Positions 1-12,351 of a stretch of 64,000 nucleotides of DNA are shown here, one piece after another (position 1 is the stretch's first letter; each line of letters opens with the position of its first letter). The DNA comes from Pachyseris speciosa (taxonomy: Eukaryota > Cnidaria > Anthozoa > Scleractinia > Pachyseridae). The translations under genes were made by a program, and so were the position numbers. The stretch is from positions 965,001-1,029,000 of the forward strand of contig JAEMWC010000132.1 in NCBI GenBank assembly GCA_016490735.1, read 5' to 3'. The notes beneath the pieces were generated by a model. That model was not told the origin of the DNA. It saw only the letters and a program-made list of their open reading frames with translations, and ran no database searches.

Positions 1-16
1 CTCGTTTGCTGTCAGT

Positions 17-404
17 ATGGCCAGTCCTGATGTCTACAAAATCTTTCACCTCTGCTCAAGAAACATTACTCTTCTACCTGCGAACCAAGTGTATCACTTC
101 ATGTTAGAGACAGATGATGCCCTGCAGCAAACTTGTCAGCACGTCATGGAGACAGAAAGAGGATACAAGCTGGTGATTCAACTGTATTACTTTTCACATA
201 ATTATTATTATTATTATTATTATTCTCATTTCATGGAAATATACGATGGCGTAAATATGTCGGCTGGGTCTCCATGGAAGATGGAGCGTTCTGCATGGCA
301 GAATCGCCCTGTGTTTAACTCGACTGGTCCATCAGTTTTGTTTAATTTCAAGAAGTTTGCTAATAGGAATTTTGCCGTCAACTTCCTTGTTTATACAGTG
401 GAAG
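17..404 (+). CDS. Exon 1: CUB domain with in-frame Tyr run
   Basis: The exon encodes most of a CUB domain: Cys residues, the strand motif HFMEIYDG and a closing segment STGPSVLFNFKKF. It ends at donor GTAAGT (405) in phase 1. The 5' edge is uncertain. The frame is open to position 2, but a pyrimidine-rich tract ending in AG at 14-15 could be an acceptor, giving a one-base start at 16. The ATG at 17 need not be the initiator. A TAT repeat at 203-223 encodes seven consecutive tyrosines in the loop before the EIYDG strand. CUB domains are extracellular beta-sandwiches used for protein contacts. Confidence 0.8.
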
Positions 405-1031
405 GTAAGTGAAATTAATTCCAAGTACAATTCAAAGTACAAATTCATTGCTACAGCTTTTCGAAATATCGGTTGAGTTTTAGGGCGGCTGTCATTTAAA
501 AGAATTGGCGCATAATATTTGTATTAGTCTGCCCAATACTTAGCGCAAATAATTGTCGAAAAAGCGTTCGTTGACCTATATTTAAAATAACTCAATACCA
601 ATTTGAAATTTGGAGTAGCATCGCAAATTGGTTTATGGCGAAGAATAACTCCTTGCAGTTCCTTTCTGGAGCCATCAACAGTACGGCGGGACTGAAAGGA
701 GGAAAACAAAAGCAACAGCTGTAACAATAACAAAGCAATATTTTTCTCGCGTTCTCTCTCGATTATCCATATATATATATATATAAACTGACTGTCTGCG
801 GTCTAGTATGGAAAGCCCTGCAGCTGTATCGCTGTAAAGTAATAGGACTTAAAGCGAACCAAGACCACCTTTTAGAAACACTACTTTGTTAGCATCGCAC
901 TAGACCTCTCTACTACGTTTAAGAACATCGGACTGATCTGCGAATGCGCCGTCGTAGCGTGGAATTACGCACCCATGCATGCGTGTGGTTTGGTGCACCA
1001 AAAACCTGTCCTATCAATATATTCACTATTC

Positions 1032-1035
1032 AATA

Positions 1036-1067
<32 letters not shown>

Positions 1068-1584
1068 CACTGATTGTAGTCTTTAAAGATGCTAAAACAA
1101 CTGTGTCAGGAAAACGGGGGCGGTCCTTTTTGTCAGCAGGGAAATTCTCAGGGGTAATATATACTAAACGTGCTAAAACAAACATGCTGCAATATTAAAA
1201 ACAGACTGTAATATTAAAAATATTGCAGTGTACAGGCTGCAATATTAAAAAATGTTGCAGCCTGTTTGTTATATGACAGTTAGTATATATGGCTCTTTTA
1301 AAATGGCCTTGTTTTACACCAAAAAAAACGCCAATCTTTAAGTACTCTAAAGACCCAGCGCCATTTCCTCCGACTGTTTTCAGCGGCCCGTTTTCTTCCA
1401 AATTCTTCCAACTCGGTTGTCGTAATAGGCTTCCCACAAAGCGCTCATCTGAAGCAAAATTAAATACCACCACACCACACATTACTCACTAATAAAAATG
1501 CCATGGCGCGATTCAATTAAATCATGTATTAAAAGCAGGAAAATAAAACTGGCTAAATAAAACTTAAAATTTGGTTTATCAACG

Positions 1585-1620
<36 letters not shown>

Positions 1621-1716
1621 CGATTAGCTGACGTTTCGAGCGTTAGCCCTTCGTCAGAGCTATCGCTATTCGCTCCGACGAAGGGCTAACGCTCGAAACG
1701 TCAGCTAATCGAATCC

Positions 1717-1747
<31 letters not shown>

Positions 1748-1779
1748 CGGTGATAAACCAAATTTTCGTGTTTCACTCC

Positions 1780-1822
<43 letters not shown>

Positions 1823-2428
1823 AAATAAAACTTACCCTCGTTCTCCAAACCACCAGCTTTAGGTGAATCTTCGCCAGGATTTCGAGTTCGGTTTTGTTGT
1901 GTTCTAAAAATCGCCTCTTCATCCTCGTCTGATGTGAAGCCATTGTCGTACACATCTTTCATGTCTGGTCACAACTGAAGGAAAAAGTTACTCAGTACAT
2001 GCAAATACCACGGTATATCTCATTGTCTATTATCGCCGCATGGTTGGCCGGAAAACAAAGAAGAACAAAGAGATCTATTCAAATTATCATTAGTAGCAAT
2101 CAAATGCGTGGCTCGAAGGCCACACCATTGATTTTGAAAATGCACGCGTCATCGACAGAGGCAATTCACGCGTAAGAAAAACGCTGGAATCCTGGCACAC
2201 TGCAATTACTAGCCAGGCAGACAATAATTCTAAGCAGTTGCCAAGACAATACTCAATCTTATGGTGATCTTGTCCATGTTATTAGCATTTTATTGTTACA
2301 CAAATATTTCTTTTTGTATTATTGTATTTATTTATATTCGTTCGTTATTTTCTCACCTTTTTGTACATTAGTAGCAATTGTTCAGCAAACCTGCTAGTTG
2401 GAAAACATCACATGCTCAACAACAACAA

Positions 2429-2462
<34 letters not shown>

Positions 2463-2762
2463 TACAACTAAAAACTATGATAAGTGCGAAACGGACCGCA
2501 TTTCTCAGACTGCAAGTCGTTTTGCAGTAGTTCAGAGACCTGCTTGTTGAAAAATGTTGAAAACAACAACACATACACGAAACGCAATCAGATGTTCAAA
2601 CGCTACTGCTTTTATTGGGATGCAAGGCATCTCAGTCACCAATTCCCATTTGAGCCAATCAACAAGTGCTAATTTCATTCTTTTGTGCGTTCAGGAACAA
2701 AACGGAAGAGGTGCCTGCAATCAGTGATTTAGTGCAGAGAGAGAACAATTGCACTGGGTATT
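1032..2762. mobile_element. Candidate non-autonomous element with 45-bp inverted ends
   Basis: The stretch at 1032-1076 (from AATACCCAGTGCCATTG) recurs in reverse complement at 2718-2762 with about one mismatch. The interior has no transposase-like frame. It looks like a non-autonomous DNA transposon or a nested composite; target duplications were not resolved. Confidence 0.5.
1566..1766. repeat. Long hairpin, about 95-bp arms
   Basis: Arms 1566-1660 and 1672-1766 are near-perfect reverse complements with an 11-base loop. Each arm carries the palindromic-looking block GACGTTTCGAGCGTTAGCCC. A fragment of the arm end (CTTGTACGGTGGTCAATTTA) recurs at 17977-18010, so this is a dispersed family. 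Confidence 0.85.
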
Positions 2763-2910
2763 AGGAAAATGTTCAGTATTAGATAGTTAATTCGGCCGAC
2801 AGCAATATGTGATATATTGCAGTCAGCTTCGGGCTACGCTCTCAGCTGACTGCAATATATCACATATCGCTGCCGGCCTCAGTAACTATCTAATACTAAA
2901 CATTTTCCTA
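2762..2910. repeat. Hairpin, about 66-bp arms
   Basis: Arms 2762-2827 and 2843-2910 are imperfect reverse complements around a 15-base loop. The core repeats AATATGTGATATATTGCAGT. It abuts the right end of the 1032-2762 element. Confidence 0.8.
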
Positions 2911-3009
2911 TGGATGCAGTGCAGTGCTAACTAGATGCCCATGTTTCTCTAATAATCCCACAAAACTCTGCGCCTTTTTACTAACGCCTTTTATTTTTAT
3001 CTGCAACAG

Positions 3010-5688
3010 AGGACAAGCAAGTGGACTACAGTGGAGGAAATATCAGCATAACACGAAGCAAGGTCAAGAATAGCAACAGAGGAGGGGTCCTCATTGCTGG
3101 AGGCGGATTGAGATCTCTCTTGATAACCGACTCAGAGATTTCATATTCTCGGGAATACGGAGTCAAACTTCAGCCGAGTGGAATCAGCTTCGTGAAGATC
3201 AGCTCAACAAATCTGGAACAAAACAAGCTAGGAATAGTGATAGACCATATGTCGTCCACCGAGTTCACGATCGACAACTGTGCGATCAATGGTTCTTTGC
3301 TTCAAGGCATATACAGTTATTCCGGTGGGAGTGGCATAATCCGTATCCTCAAATCAAGTGTGACTTTCAGTGGTGACCGTGGACTCACAATCAGAGGCTA
3401 TTATAGAGACAAGCGCTTTTTTGTCTCTGATACAATATTTGCCTGGAACAGCCATGGAGCAGTCAGTTTTTCAAACTGGCATTATCGCTACGACGCTGTT
3501 ACCATACAGTTTCTGTCCTGTAATTTTCTCCATAACCAAGGACCCACAGTGGAAATCAGCGGAAGTACATATTCATTGGCATTCCTGAATAACTCATTTG
3601 ATGAGAATAGCGGCTTCTCTGTCATCGTTATCAGAACATTATACTATGGCTATCGCATAAAATCAACTGTGACTGTCCGTGGCAACCGCTTCTCGTCCAA
3701 TCATTGCCCAGATAAAGCAGTGATTGACATTCGAAGCTATGCTAGCGATTTTGTCATCAAAGAGAACGTTTTCGAGTCAAATTTTGGAAGCTGTGTGCTT
3801 CTAGAAGGGACAGCCGCTTACGTTCCTCTCACAGTTACAAATAATGTGTTTAGTGCAAATCAATGCGAAGATAGGGGTGTGATAGAAGCTTTACGTCTGG
3901 ACGAAAACGCCAGGTTTGCCAACAATACTTTCAGGCAAAACAGGGCGCATACTGTAGTCTTAATGCAAATGATACATAACATTAATTCAAATCTTCGCCG
4001 AAAAGAGGTTGCCTTCATGAATAACATTTTATCACAAAACGTTCCGTACACTTTAAGGCTATTCTCAGGTAACACCAGCAATCGCAGGGGAGAGTCCTGT
4101 GCTGTAGTTCTCTCTGGAATTCAATATTACAAAGACACAGATTTCCATCTTAACAAATTTAACAACTGTGACTATGCCTCAGAACTATGTGTTAGGGTGC
4201 CGGCGATTTCCCAACATGACGTTGTGAACGTGACACACAACTGGTGGGGTACAGCCAAAGGAGATGGAGTTCGTGACAGGATATGGGATTTCGACGACAA
4301 TTACGACTTTGCCGTTGCTAATGACTGGCCTTTTCTTTTGCGAGATGATGACCCAGCACTTATTTCCCGCAAGAAACCCGATTGGAAACAACGCGGAGAT
4401 GTCCTTTCAGGGCGTTTGTTTGAGTCCTTAACACTGAAGGCTTCTCAAAGTTCCTACAGCGTGACTTCCGATTTCACTGTCTTGGAAAATGTCACGCTTA
4501 GTATAGAAGCAGGTGTCACGATAAGAGTGTCCCCTGGCGTCAGCATCCTTGTTGCTGGAGACCTTCAGGCGCTCGGAACGCTCGCTAAACCAATCATATT
4601 GACAGTCAAGGAACCTGTAGGAATTCAACAAGATTTGCATCTTGCAATTCGACTTGCTGATGGCAGTTTCCCATGGGAGGGGAGAGTGGAACTGTTTCAC
4701 GGCAACTCATGGAAACCAATTACCGCTTCCAACAACACTTCTTCGAGGAACGTAAGAAGTATGATATGTAGGCAGCTTGGGTACGGCCCACCAGTGGATG
4801 TCATCCATAATGAGAGCAAATTAGCAAGAAACGTGAATAGGTCTGGGCTAGTGGAAGTGCGTTGTCATGGCAACGAAACATTTCTTCATCAGTGCAACTT
4901 AACCCAGCAAGCACTCAACTACAACAGAAGCATTATAGTGGCCAAATGCCAAGATGGTGCCTGGGGAAATTTGCGCTTTATATCCACAAAAGATGTGAAC
5001 ACAACCCAAAATCAGTCCTCACTCTACCATGTCGAGTTCTCACATTGTGGCGATCGTCATGGCAACAGCGTTCCAGCGATCGAAGCGGAAACAAAGGTAC
5101 CTGAACTAAGATTCGTCACTGTCAGAAACTGCACTTCCGGTGGGCTGAGAATTCATGTTCCAGGAAGTGACGTCAAAGTCCAAAACAGCGCGTTTCTAAA
5201 TACAGGGAAAACTGGAGTCAGCTTTTTACAGACACAGCGAAACATTGTAATTGAAAACTCAGAATCTTCAAGTAACGAACAAGGAATTTCCTTTGACGAA
5301 ACAAGAGTGAATAACATACCGCAGGTCATGTTTGGTCGAGTGTTCCTCTGTAGTGGCGAGAAAACAATACTTTTCCATAACCAAATACTTCTATATTTCA
5401 AAATGCCGCAGCTTAAGAACACCAGGGCGTCAGAAAGTTGTCAGAAAGTGTTGACAGTATCCAACGGTCGTGGAATAAAGGTCACGCTCTTGAACAACAG
5501 TGGAACGCAACGTCTTCAAGTTTACGACTCCGATAATACTGGTAACCTCATCGTAGACAGGTCCACCAGCTATCTTACATCGCTTGTTTACAAAGAATTG
5601 TTTATCCCACGTGACACAATACTAGTGAAGTGGACAGGAGATGTGAATTCCGAAGTGCTTATTCAAGTACAAAAGTTTATCATGGAAG
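3010..5688 (+). CDS. Exon 2: PbH1 beta-helix, SRCR, beta-helix and CUB-like domains
   Basis: This very large exon has acceptor ACAG at 3006-3009 and donor GTGAGT at 5689, phase 1 on both sides. From 3012 to about 4350 it encodes short beta-strand/turn repeats (NNxFxxN, GIxI patterns) typical of a right-handed parallel beta-helix, closing with an HNWWGT signature (about 4237). A capping segment with IEAGVTIRV follows. An SRCR domain lies at about 4646-4960, with CRQLGYG, VEVRCHGNE and FLHQC. A second beta-helix block runs to about 5330. A CUB-like sandwich follows (LQVYDSDN, about 5515). Many N-glycosylation sequons fit an extracellular protein. The order matches Drosophila Bark beetle/Anakonda; that comparison is from memory. 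Confidence 0.92.
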
Positions 5689-6623
5689 GTGAGTGCCTTT
5701 ACCTACTTTGCAACTGAAATTTGGAGGAAAACCTGGGGCATTGGGAGTGTGAAGGGAAGCAATGTTTCGACTTTTGGATGGGATTGTCTTTCCCGATTCT
5801 ACTTTGAGCAAGTCTGGATAACTGGGGTATTTTCCTGGGATTTTCCAGAAGTATGTTTCCCCTTTTCATGCCTTTGATGGACAATTATATCTCCCGGCCT
5901 GTTAGCAAAAGTGGCGAAGTAGAAGGGTAAGAGGAGTTGCTGCCTTGGACAAGATTTCTCTGCCAGCGCGCGCGTGCGTGCGTGCGTGTGTGCATTAGTG
6001 GGTGAGTGAGTAACAATAAGATTAAATCTTTATTACGCCGTACTCTCCAAAGGGAGGTATTAGTCTGGTTACAATGAAGGTTATAATTTCTACTAGAATA
6101 ACTGTTTAACTGAAAGATCGTACAATAACTTCTAATATGATTGGTATAAAAGCAAAAAGAAAAAAAGAAAAAAAGGATTAATTATACTTTGATGTTAGGA
6201 TCTCTTTTCTCTCCTGAAACATTAAATATGTATATTCACCTACTATTTTTGAAGTGGTCTCATTTTCAAGGGTAAGTAAATACCGTATCGTGTCATCATT
6301 TTTTACTTTTCTTTAAAAAAAAATCGTGTTTTGAAACGAGAGAATGGAGCTCATTTCTATTGTTATCGCGAGTGAGTGAGCGAGTTATTGAATGAGTGAC
6401 TGTGAGTGGTAAAGGTTGTTCAAGCCTTTGAACGCTATCTTGTGGCACTGGTTAAGAAGTGAACTTTAAAAAGAATAGAGCAAACGCAAACAGAAATCAT
6501 TTAAACCATAGTGAGTACCAGAAGTGTTTCTTTAGTAGAATCACTTCCTTTCTGGAACTTTCTATAAGATAAGATGCGACTGTAACTGATTTATAACGTT
6601 AACCATTTGTCGTGCTTCTATAG
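5689..6623 (+). other. Intron 2
   Basis: No coding signal. Contains a short GCGTGC/GTGAGT-rich low-complexity patch (about 5965-6012) and A-rich stretches. Nothing else seen. Confidence 0.6.
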
Positions 6624-6776
6624 ATGCCCCATGCACATACGAGATTGATTTTTGCGGCTGGCAGACATTCAACAACATGACAATCAATGGACTCAACGTC
6701 ACAAGATCATGGAGAATAATAGGCTATTCCTATCCATATGATTTGGGAACAGATTATTCTTACTTTCATTTCAATG
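6624..6776 (+). CDS. Exon 3: MAM domain, first part
   Basis: The acceptor is TATAG before 6624 and the donor GTACGT at 6777, phase 1 on both sides. The translation contains CTYEIDFCGW, the N-terminal signature of MAM domains (meprin/A5/RPTP-mu), followed by WRIIGYSY and DYSYFHFNG. Exon 4 supplies the C-terminal part. MAM domains are extracellular adhesion or oligomerisation modules. Reading through the donor gives only a short shadow frame. Confidence 0.85.
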
Positions 6777-7207
6777 GTACGTTTTAAGTTTGCCTGTAAA
6801 CCCACTATTGGACAATGAGGTTTCGCCAGACTATCTCAAGCTAGATGTACATAACGTTACTGCTTATAAGTTAAGATCTTCTGGTGCTCTATCGTTAATA
6901 TTCCCAGATCTTAAGAGATTAGATACTTTCCAGGATATGGCTGCTGGAACATTTAAAAAGCTACCGGCAAACAAAAGGAAAATTGGGTCATTTAATCAGT
7001 TTGTCAATGCGATAAGGTTAGTGTTTTTGACCAGAGCTAAAGCTCGACTAGAATAATATTGTATAGCCGGTTTTTACTTACTTATAGATTTACATACATG
7101 TATATACAGGGGGTAGGTTTGGGATTTCTATATTTCTTTTTTTTTTTTTTTTTAAGTTTTTCTTAATTACCATTTTATGAAACATGTATTTACAGTTATT
7201 ATTATAA

Positions 7208-7209
<2 letters not shown>

Positions 7210-7242
<33 letters not shown>

Positions 7243-7271
7243 GTTGTTGTTGTTGTTATTATTATTATTAT
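7210..7271. repeat. (ATT)n / (GTT)n microsatellite
   Basis: A run of ATT trinucleotides interrupted by a GTT block; direct reading. Confidence 0.9.
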
Positions 7272-7654
7272 AGTTCGCTATTATTGCTCTTCGTTATAGA
7301 ACTGTTGCAGCAGGGCACCGTTAGTATATCCTTTCCGCCTTTTTTGAGTGATGGCTTCTTTGACTGTGGCTTATAAGAACCACTTTCTTGACATGGGTAT
7401 TCACTCGAAGTAACGACGTATTTTGACAATTCACTGCACATCTTTAGTCGAAATTTTGGAGCGCATGTATGCTTATAATTAGCGAGTATTCTGATCGATT
7501 GTGTGTATTAAGAGTTAAGAGCCAGTTAACTTCAGTGAATTGTGTAAAATTTGTCCCTGTGAAGATTGAAGATTTCAAATTTTTGAGCAAGTTGAAACAG
7601 GTGTCATTGCTGCTGTTACTGCTGTATTTCTAAGAGTTGAAAGACCTTGTGTAT

Positions 7655-7925
7655 AGGGAGCTTTAGAACGACAACAGCTATGGCTACAAATACCCTGAAA
7701 AACAACAGCATCAATGAACAGCCCTACTCGGGCTTTTTACGTTTTGGTCGTCGTTGCTATACTCTGCAAAAGAACAACGTGAAATGATCAAATTCAAGGT
7801 TGAACCTTGGTAAAAAATGTTCTTCCATTTTCCTTATTTGCACGCCGGTCACGGTAAATTGTGCCTTAATAGTTCCTCCACGCTTTACAAGTTGAACATC
7901 ATGGAATAATCGTAAATTGTGCATG
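7655..7925. mobile_element. MITE fragment related to the 41328-41693 element
   Basis: Shares a start like AGGGAG.TT.AGAACGA and interior words CTCTGCAAAA.AACAACGTGAAATGA and TTTACAAGTTGAA with the 41.3-41.7 kb element, in the same order. The right terminus is not recognisable, so it is degraded. Confidence 0.5.
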
Positions 7926-8816
7926 TTAATGATAGCGTCACAGGACAGGCTTAACGAGCCGTAAACACCCAGGCGAGGTTAATTGTAATGTTTTTGAATT
8001 CCAGGAAAACGCCTGTACATTGGTAACGACCACTCGCCAATATCTGGTGGTCGTGCTGGCCTTATCAGCCCTATAATAACAAAACACTTGCATTTGTGTT
8101 CTGTTGTGTTCTTTTACCGCTTGGGTAGGCAAGGAAAGGCTGGATTGTCATTTTACATACAAACAGGTTGGTTTTCTTTGGAGATTTTGAAATACCGCCT
8201 TTACCTACATACAAGTTGAAGAGAAAATAGGTTTTGACGTGCCGAAGAACCTTTTATTGTTTACTTCCTGCTCTCGTTGAAGGTAGACAAAAACTTAAGC
8301 CACCAAAGTTAAGGAAGTAGCGATCCTACCTCACGAAATGTACTTGTACGTGAAATATTTCCTAGCTTGAAACAGCCTTTTAAGTTTTGGTATCAATAAA
8401 CAATAGATCCAAAAACCAAAACAAAAAACTAAAACAACAAGCAAAGACAAATAACAAAAAGAACAGCAACTCTGACAAACAAACATTAAAGGAACATATC
8501 TGACATTCTGCCTGCATCTCTTTCCAAAGCAAACTTAGGAAGCTTCAAATCACCTTGATCAATGAAGATCATTTCTCAAAATTTATTTTGGGTCAGTTGA
8601 GTCTGCTAAAATCATTTAGGATAATGGGATCGAAAAATTACAGTTTTCCCACTCACTTTCAAGTCTTCTTATTGACTCCCGTTTTCGGAAAGTGTGAGCT
8701 CGGGAAATGTTCTCCGATATGTTGTTGTTGGTGTTGTTTTTCTTATAACTCTAGAGGTACAGCTTTCTGTACGTATGTAGATGTGGAAGCTAGGTCTTGC
8801 TTCTCTGTGTACTATT

Positions 8817-8817
8817 T

Positions 8818-8849
<32 letters not shown>
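8817..8849. repeat. (TTTC)n tract acting as polypyrimidine tract
   Basis: Tandem TTTC units lie directly upstream of the exon 4 acceptor at 8859-8860. Length changes here could affect exon 4 splicing (inference). Confidence 0.85.
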
Positions 8850-8860
8850 GTTTTCTACAG

Positions 8861-9067
8861 GAACATATCCAAACATTACACAGAGGCTAATCTGGAGTGC
8901 TAAGAATATTCAGGTGACGAGTTGGAAAAAGGTGATCTTGGACCTTCCAAGCGGTATTGACGAATACAGGCTGCTTCTTGAAGGCGAATACAATAAGTCA
9001 TTTCATTATTGGTTGAGAAATTATGTTACCGTCGACAACCTTGAATTGAGAAGATGCCACGTTACAG
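8861..9067 (+). CDS. Exon 4: MAM domain, second part
   Basis: It follows a TTTC microsatellite that forms an unusually long polypyrimidine tract ending TTTTCTACAG. The donor is GTTAAG at 9068, and phase is 1 on both sides. It encodes the C-terminal half of the MAM fold: WKKVILDLPSG, EYRLLLEGEYNKS and the closing VDNLELRRC. The join to exon 3 restores one MAM domain of normal length. Confidence 0.85.
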
Positions 9068-12000
9068 GTTAAGTGTATTTACTTTATATCCTGTTTTATG
9101 TAGGTTGATTGTTGCCTAAGGATAAAGACCCGGTCGCACTAAGGGAAGTTTAGGTACCAATTTTTGACCATGCTCGCGAAGTTGGTATTTCCAAAAAGTC
9201 TATGATTGACATCCACATCAATTATAGCCCTTTCGGTAAAATGACCTCATTCTCTTGTAACATCAGGGACAATAAAATATTTTCGCGCGAGAATGGATCG
9301 CCGTCATGATTTTTTTGTATGTGTCATCCCCAACAAAACCCCACTGCAGTTTTACTATTGTTAATGCACTATTAACAGGCTTTACTGCGGGTCGTTGCTG
9401 CTTATAGAAGACGCGGATATCATGATCGCTTCAATAGAGGTCGTTTACGAAACCGTCCGTGGTCGTGGACTTAACCGTGTCCAGCGGAGTCATGCTTTAA
9501 ATACGTTTCCACAATAGAAACGTTGCTCGGAACGTCTTTAGACGTCACTTAACTTGTTCTTGTCCGCCATTTTGTACGTGTTTTTCTGTAGTTTTCGAGG
9601 GTTTGAGGTCAAGTCGATCTGGTTATTCCATATAAGGGTTACCACGGAGATTTCGCTGGTAGACAACAACGAAGGCTCTATCTCTCATGTCACGCTTGTC
9701 ACGCTAGCTGTCGTTTATTTGTTAACGATCACTCAGCTACAACTCGTACAAAGTGTGTTTCTCGAGCCATTTTCAAGCCTGGCATCATAAGGCTGGGTTG
9801 GTGGGTAGAGGCAATCCTCCGAAAGAAAACAGGGTGGGAAGCAATCTCACACCAAGTGAGCCGCAGCAAGGTTTCGATCGAGTCATGGTGATTCACGAAG
9901 TGAAGTTGTGTTCCTAGCCATTCTGTGAGTGGATTCCGGGACCTGGCATGGCAATTTTGGCGGGTTTTAACTTTTGAATAATGCAATCGGTGCAATATTT
10001 TTCCAGCAGGACCGGATGGCTCGACACGCTTCTAAAAAATATCTGAAATGGAAATTAGCGGACTAACATGCGGCAGTTATCAAAGTATACCCCAGAATTT
10101 CTTTGGGTCACAAATGTGAAGATGTCAGACCCGTGAGAGCACCTGAAATCAAATAGCGTTACCCAGGTCGGGCTAAGGAAGTGAGCGGGCAAATTGGAAC
10201 AGATTGCAAGAAGTTGAGTGGAAGTTTACTGCCAATGTAGACTTTTAGCTTGAAGAGGGTTTTTTTGTCTTCAAAACTTCAAAACAAAGATGCTTATTAA
10301 TTATTTTCGGTGTTGTCCTAGAGCGTTTTTTGGTTTTGCAACACAATAAACTGTCATATTCATGGAAAATCGGTACTTTTAATACGTTTACGGAGTGATT
10401 AGGTCTAAGAAACTCAGTGTTTGGCAATGATAATGGCTCATTTCAAACATAGTCCGAGATATGGAAAAGTTACAGGTTTTTAAAGCACCGGTCTTCAGCG
10501 ACCGGTAAATTGCAGGGCCGGAAAAGAATGAGTTAAGAATGCACATAGTTACTTTTGAAGCCCTTGTTGGCATCATAGGAACAAGGTTAACAAGGCACAA
10601 TGCACAACTCAGGTAGTGCGTTCCACCGGAAAAGGTTTAAGCATTAGAAGTTTACAAACTTACACGGTAATCCCTACGTCAGCACTGGGCCGATATTTTA
10701 TGTTGGCAAATCTACTGTAACAGTAACGGTGCATGGTATCTTGGGAGCTTTGTTTGAATTAAAACATTAATATATCCATTTCCCAGAAACAGTAACAGAA
10801 ACAGAACCTTCTTTACAAACATTTCGGGAACTGTGTCGGTTGCCAAACATAGTCGGATAAATGCACCTGGAGAGAAACTGCAGTAGATTAGGGCCTGGAA
10901 ACGAATCCAAACTTCATTGAAAATCAATGGCATTGAACTAAATCGATTCTCATACGTAACGAGCTGTCAAAATAAGTACTTTCAGCGAGTTTGACTATGT
11001 TTGGTCGAAAAGTCGCCAGTTGACATGCATTTAGACCTTTAAAAAAATCCCATACAAATGTCTCTATTTCGGAAAGTGTGTCCCTCCAAACCATACAAAG
11101 TCTCTAGTTTTTACAATTTTCAAAAGTTTTTGTTTCAGCTCCAATTCAACTGAACAGCATCAAAGTTGGCAAGGTGACCATTTTTGAGATGCTCTTTCAT
11201 GCAGTATAAACAATTTTTTCCTATCGATTAATTTCAAAACTCATTCCCAGGCCCTCACTCGTTTAGAACATGGCCAAATCAACTTGCTACAAAACTGTTC
11301 CATATTTATTAGGTGACAGCGCTTACCCTATATTTCCGTGGCTTCAAGAACCATTCTTAGGGAAATACAATTTAATCGTGATACGTGAAAATTAAAAGAG
11401 GCGTTTGTAGGACACGCTTCAAGGATTGCAGTCCGTACAACGTTTCACTCACTCCATGCATTTATAAGCATCTTGCGATTCAACGATGACATATGGAGAG
11501 GCAAACTGTGTGAATGTAACAAAACGCACATGGAAGATTACATTTAGTCTGGTACTTCGTGCATTTTGAAAAGCAGTATTTAAGAGGCAGTCCCGCTAAA
11601 AGCGTATCTCTCGACTTGGCGTTCAAAAAAAGTTTTCCTTTTTTTTTTTTGACAATGAAAAGGGTTTGGTACACATGTTTAAAAAATGCTATAATTATTT
11701 TCCAATTCTTTATTTTTGCGCCGCCACAGGCCCAAATTGAATTTTGGCTCACCTGCCCGAACTGATAGCGATCGAAAGTGTAAATTTCACAGATTTTGTC
11801 AAGCGCGCTCTGACTGCAAAAATCTAGCTCGCTGAATTCTATTGTGCTACAAGTTACAAGAGGTATTCAGTTAGTTCACAGGCAAAATATAGAAACTTAC
11901 AAAAAAAATCTTACGCATTCCAGCGTGATGAGAAGACACCCTTCTCTTGTGCCTTAATTAACTTGTAGTAAAATAGAATTCAGTGAGCTAGATTTTTGCA

Positions 12001-12351
12001 GTCAGAGCGCGCTTGACAAAATCTGTGAAATTTACATTTGCGATCGCTATCAGTTCGGGCAGGTGAGGCAAAATTCAATTTGGGCCTGTGGCGGCGCAAA
12101 AATAAAGAATTGGAAAATATTATGGAATTTCTTAGCCATGTGTACCAAACCCTTTTCATGGTCAAAAAATAAAGGAAAACTTTTTTTGGTCGCCAAGTCG
12201 AGGGGACCGCTTTTAGCGGGACTGCCTCTTAATCTCGCATCGGCATTGCGTTGCAGGTGGCAGAAAGCAGTACGCCTCCCTTTATCCAGCGTTCAAACCT
12301 CTGTTTTAACACACCAGTAGACCTACACTTACCTTACCTTTTATTCTACAG
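9068..12351 (+). other. Intron 4
   Basis: 3.3 kb without an exon. The only structure I see is the large foldback element at 11580-12232. The rest (9068-11579) is unique-looking sequence with short frames on both strands and no domain. Confidence 0.6.
11580..12232. mobile_element. Foldback element with about 270-bp inverted arms
   Basis: Arms 11580-11853 and 11961-12232 are reverse complements with scattered mismatches and indels. The outer ends read AAGAGGCAGTCCCGCTAAAA and its complement. The roughly 107-base spacer has no frame. ORFs on both strands here mirror each other, as expected of an inverted repeat. Confidence 0.85.

Larger units (their letters stand above)
405..3009 (+). other. 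Intron 1: inverted-repeat-rich
   Basis: No coding exon found. It holds a pair of distant inverted repeats (1032-1076 and 2718-2762) enclosing a long hairpin (1566-1766), with another hairpin abutting the right copy (2762-2910). A short TA run lies at 768-786. The rest is unremarkable AT-rich sequence. Confidence 0.7.
6777..8860 (+). other. Intron 3: ATT microsatellite, MITE-like fragment, TTTC tract
   Basis: Open frames here (for example 6790-7056) have no domain and no splice support. The intron contains an ATT/GTT microsatellite, a fragment related to the 41328-41693 element, and a TTTC repeat that forms the acceptor tract of exon 4. Confidence 0.6.

Noticed and set aside
6790..7056. 88-codon + frame after exon 3
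   Set aside because: Starts behind a good donor, has no compatible acceptor and no MAM-like residues; the MAM domain continues in exon 4.
11480..12320. Pairs of similar frames on both strands
   Set aside because: Mirror translations of the foldback element arms.
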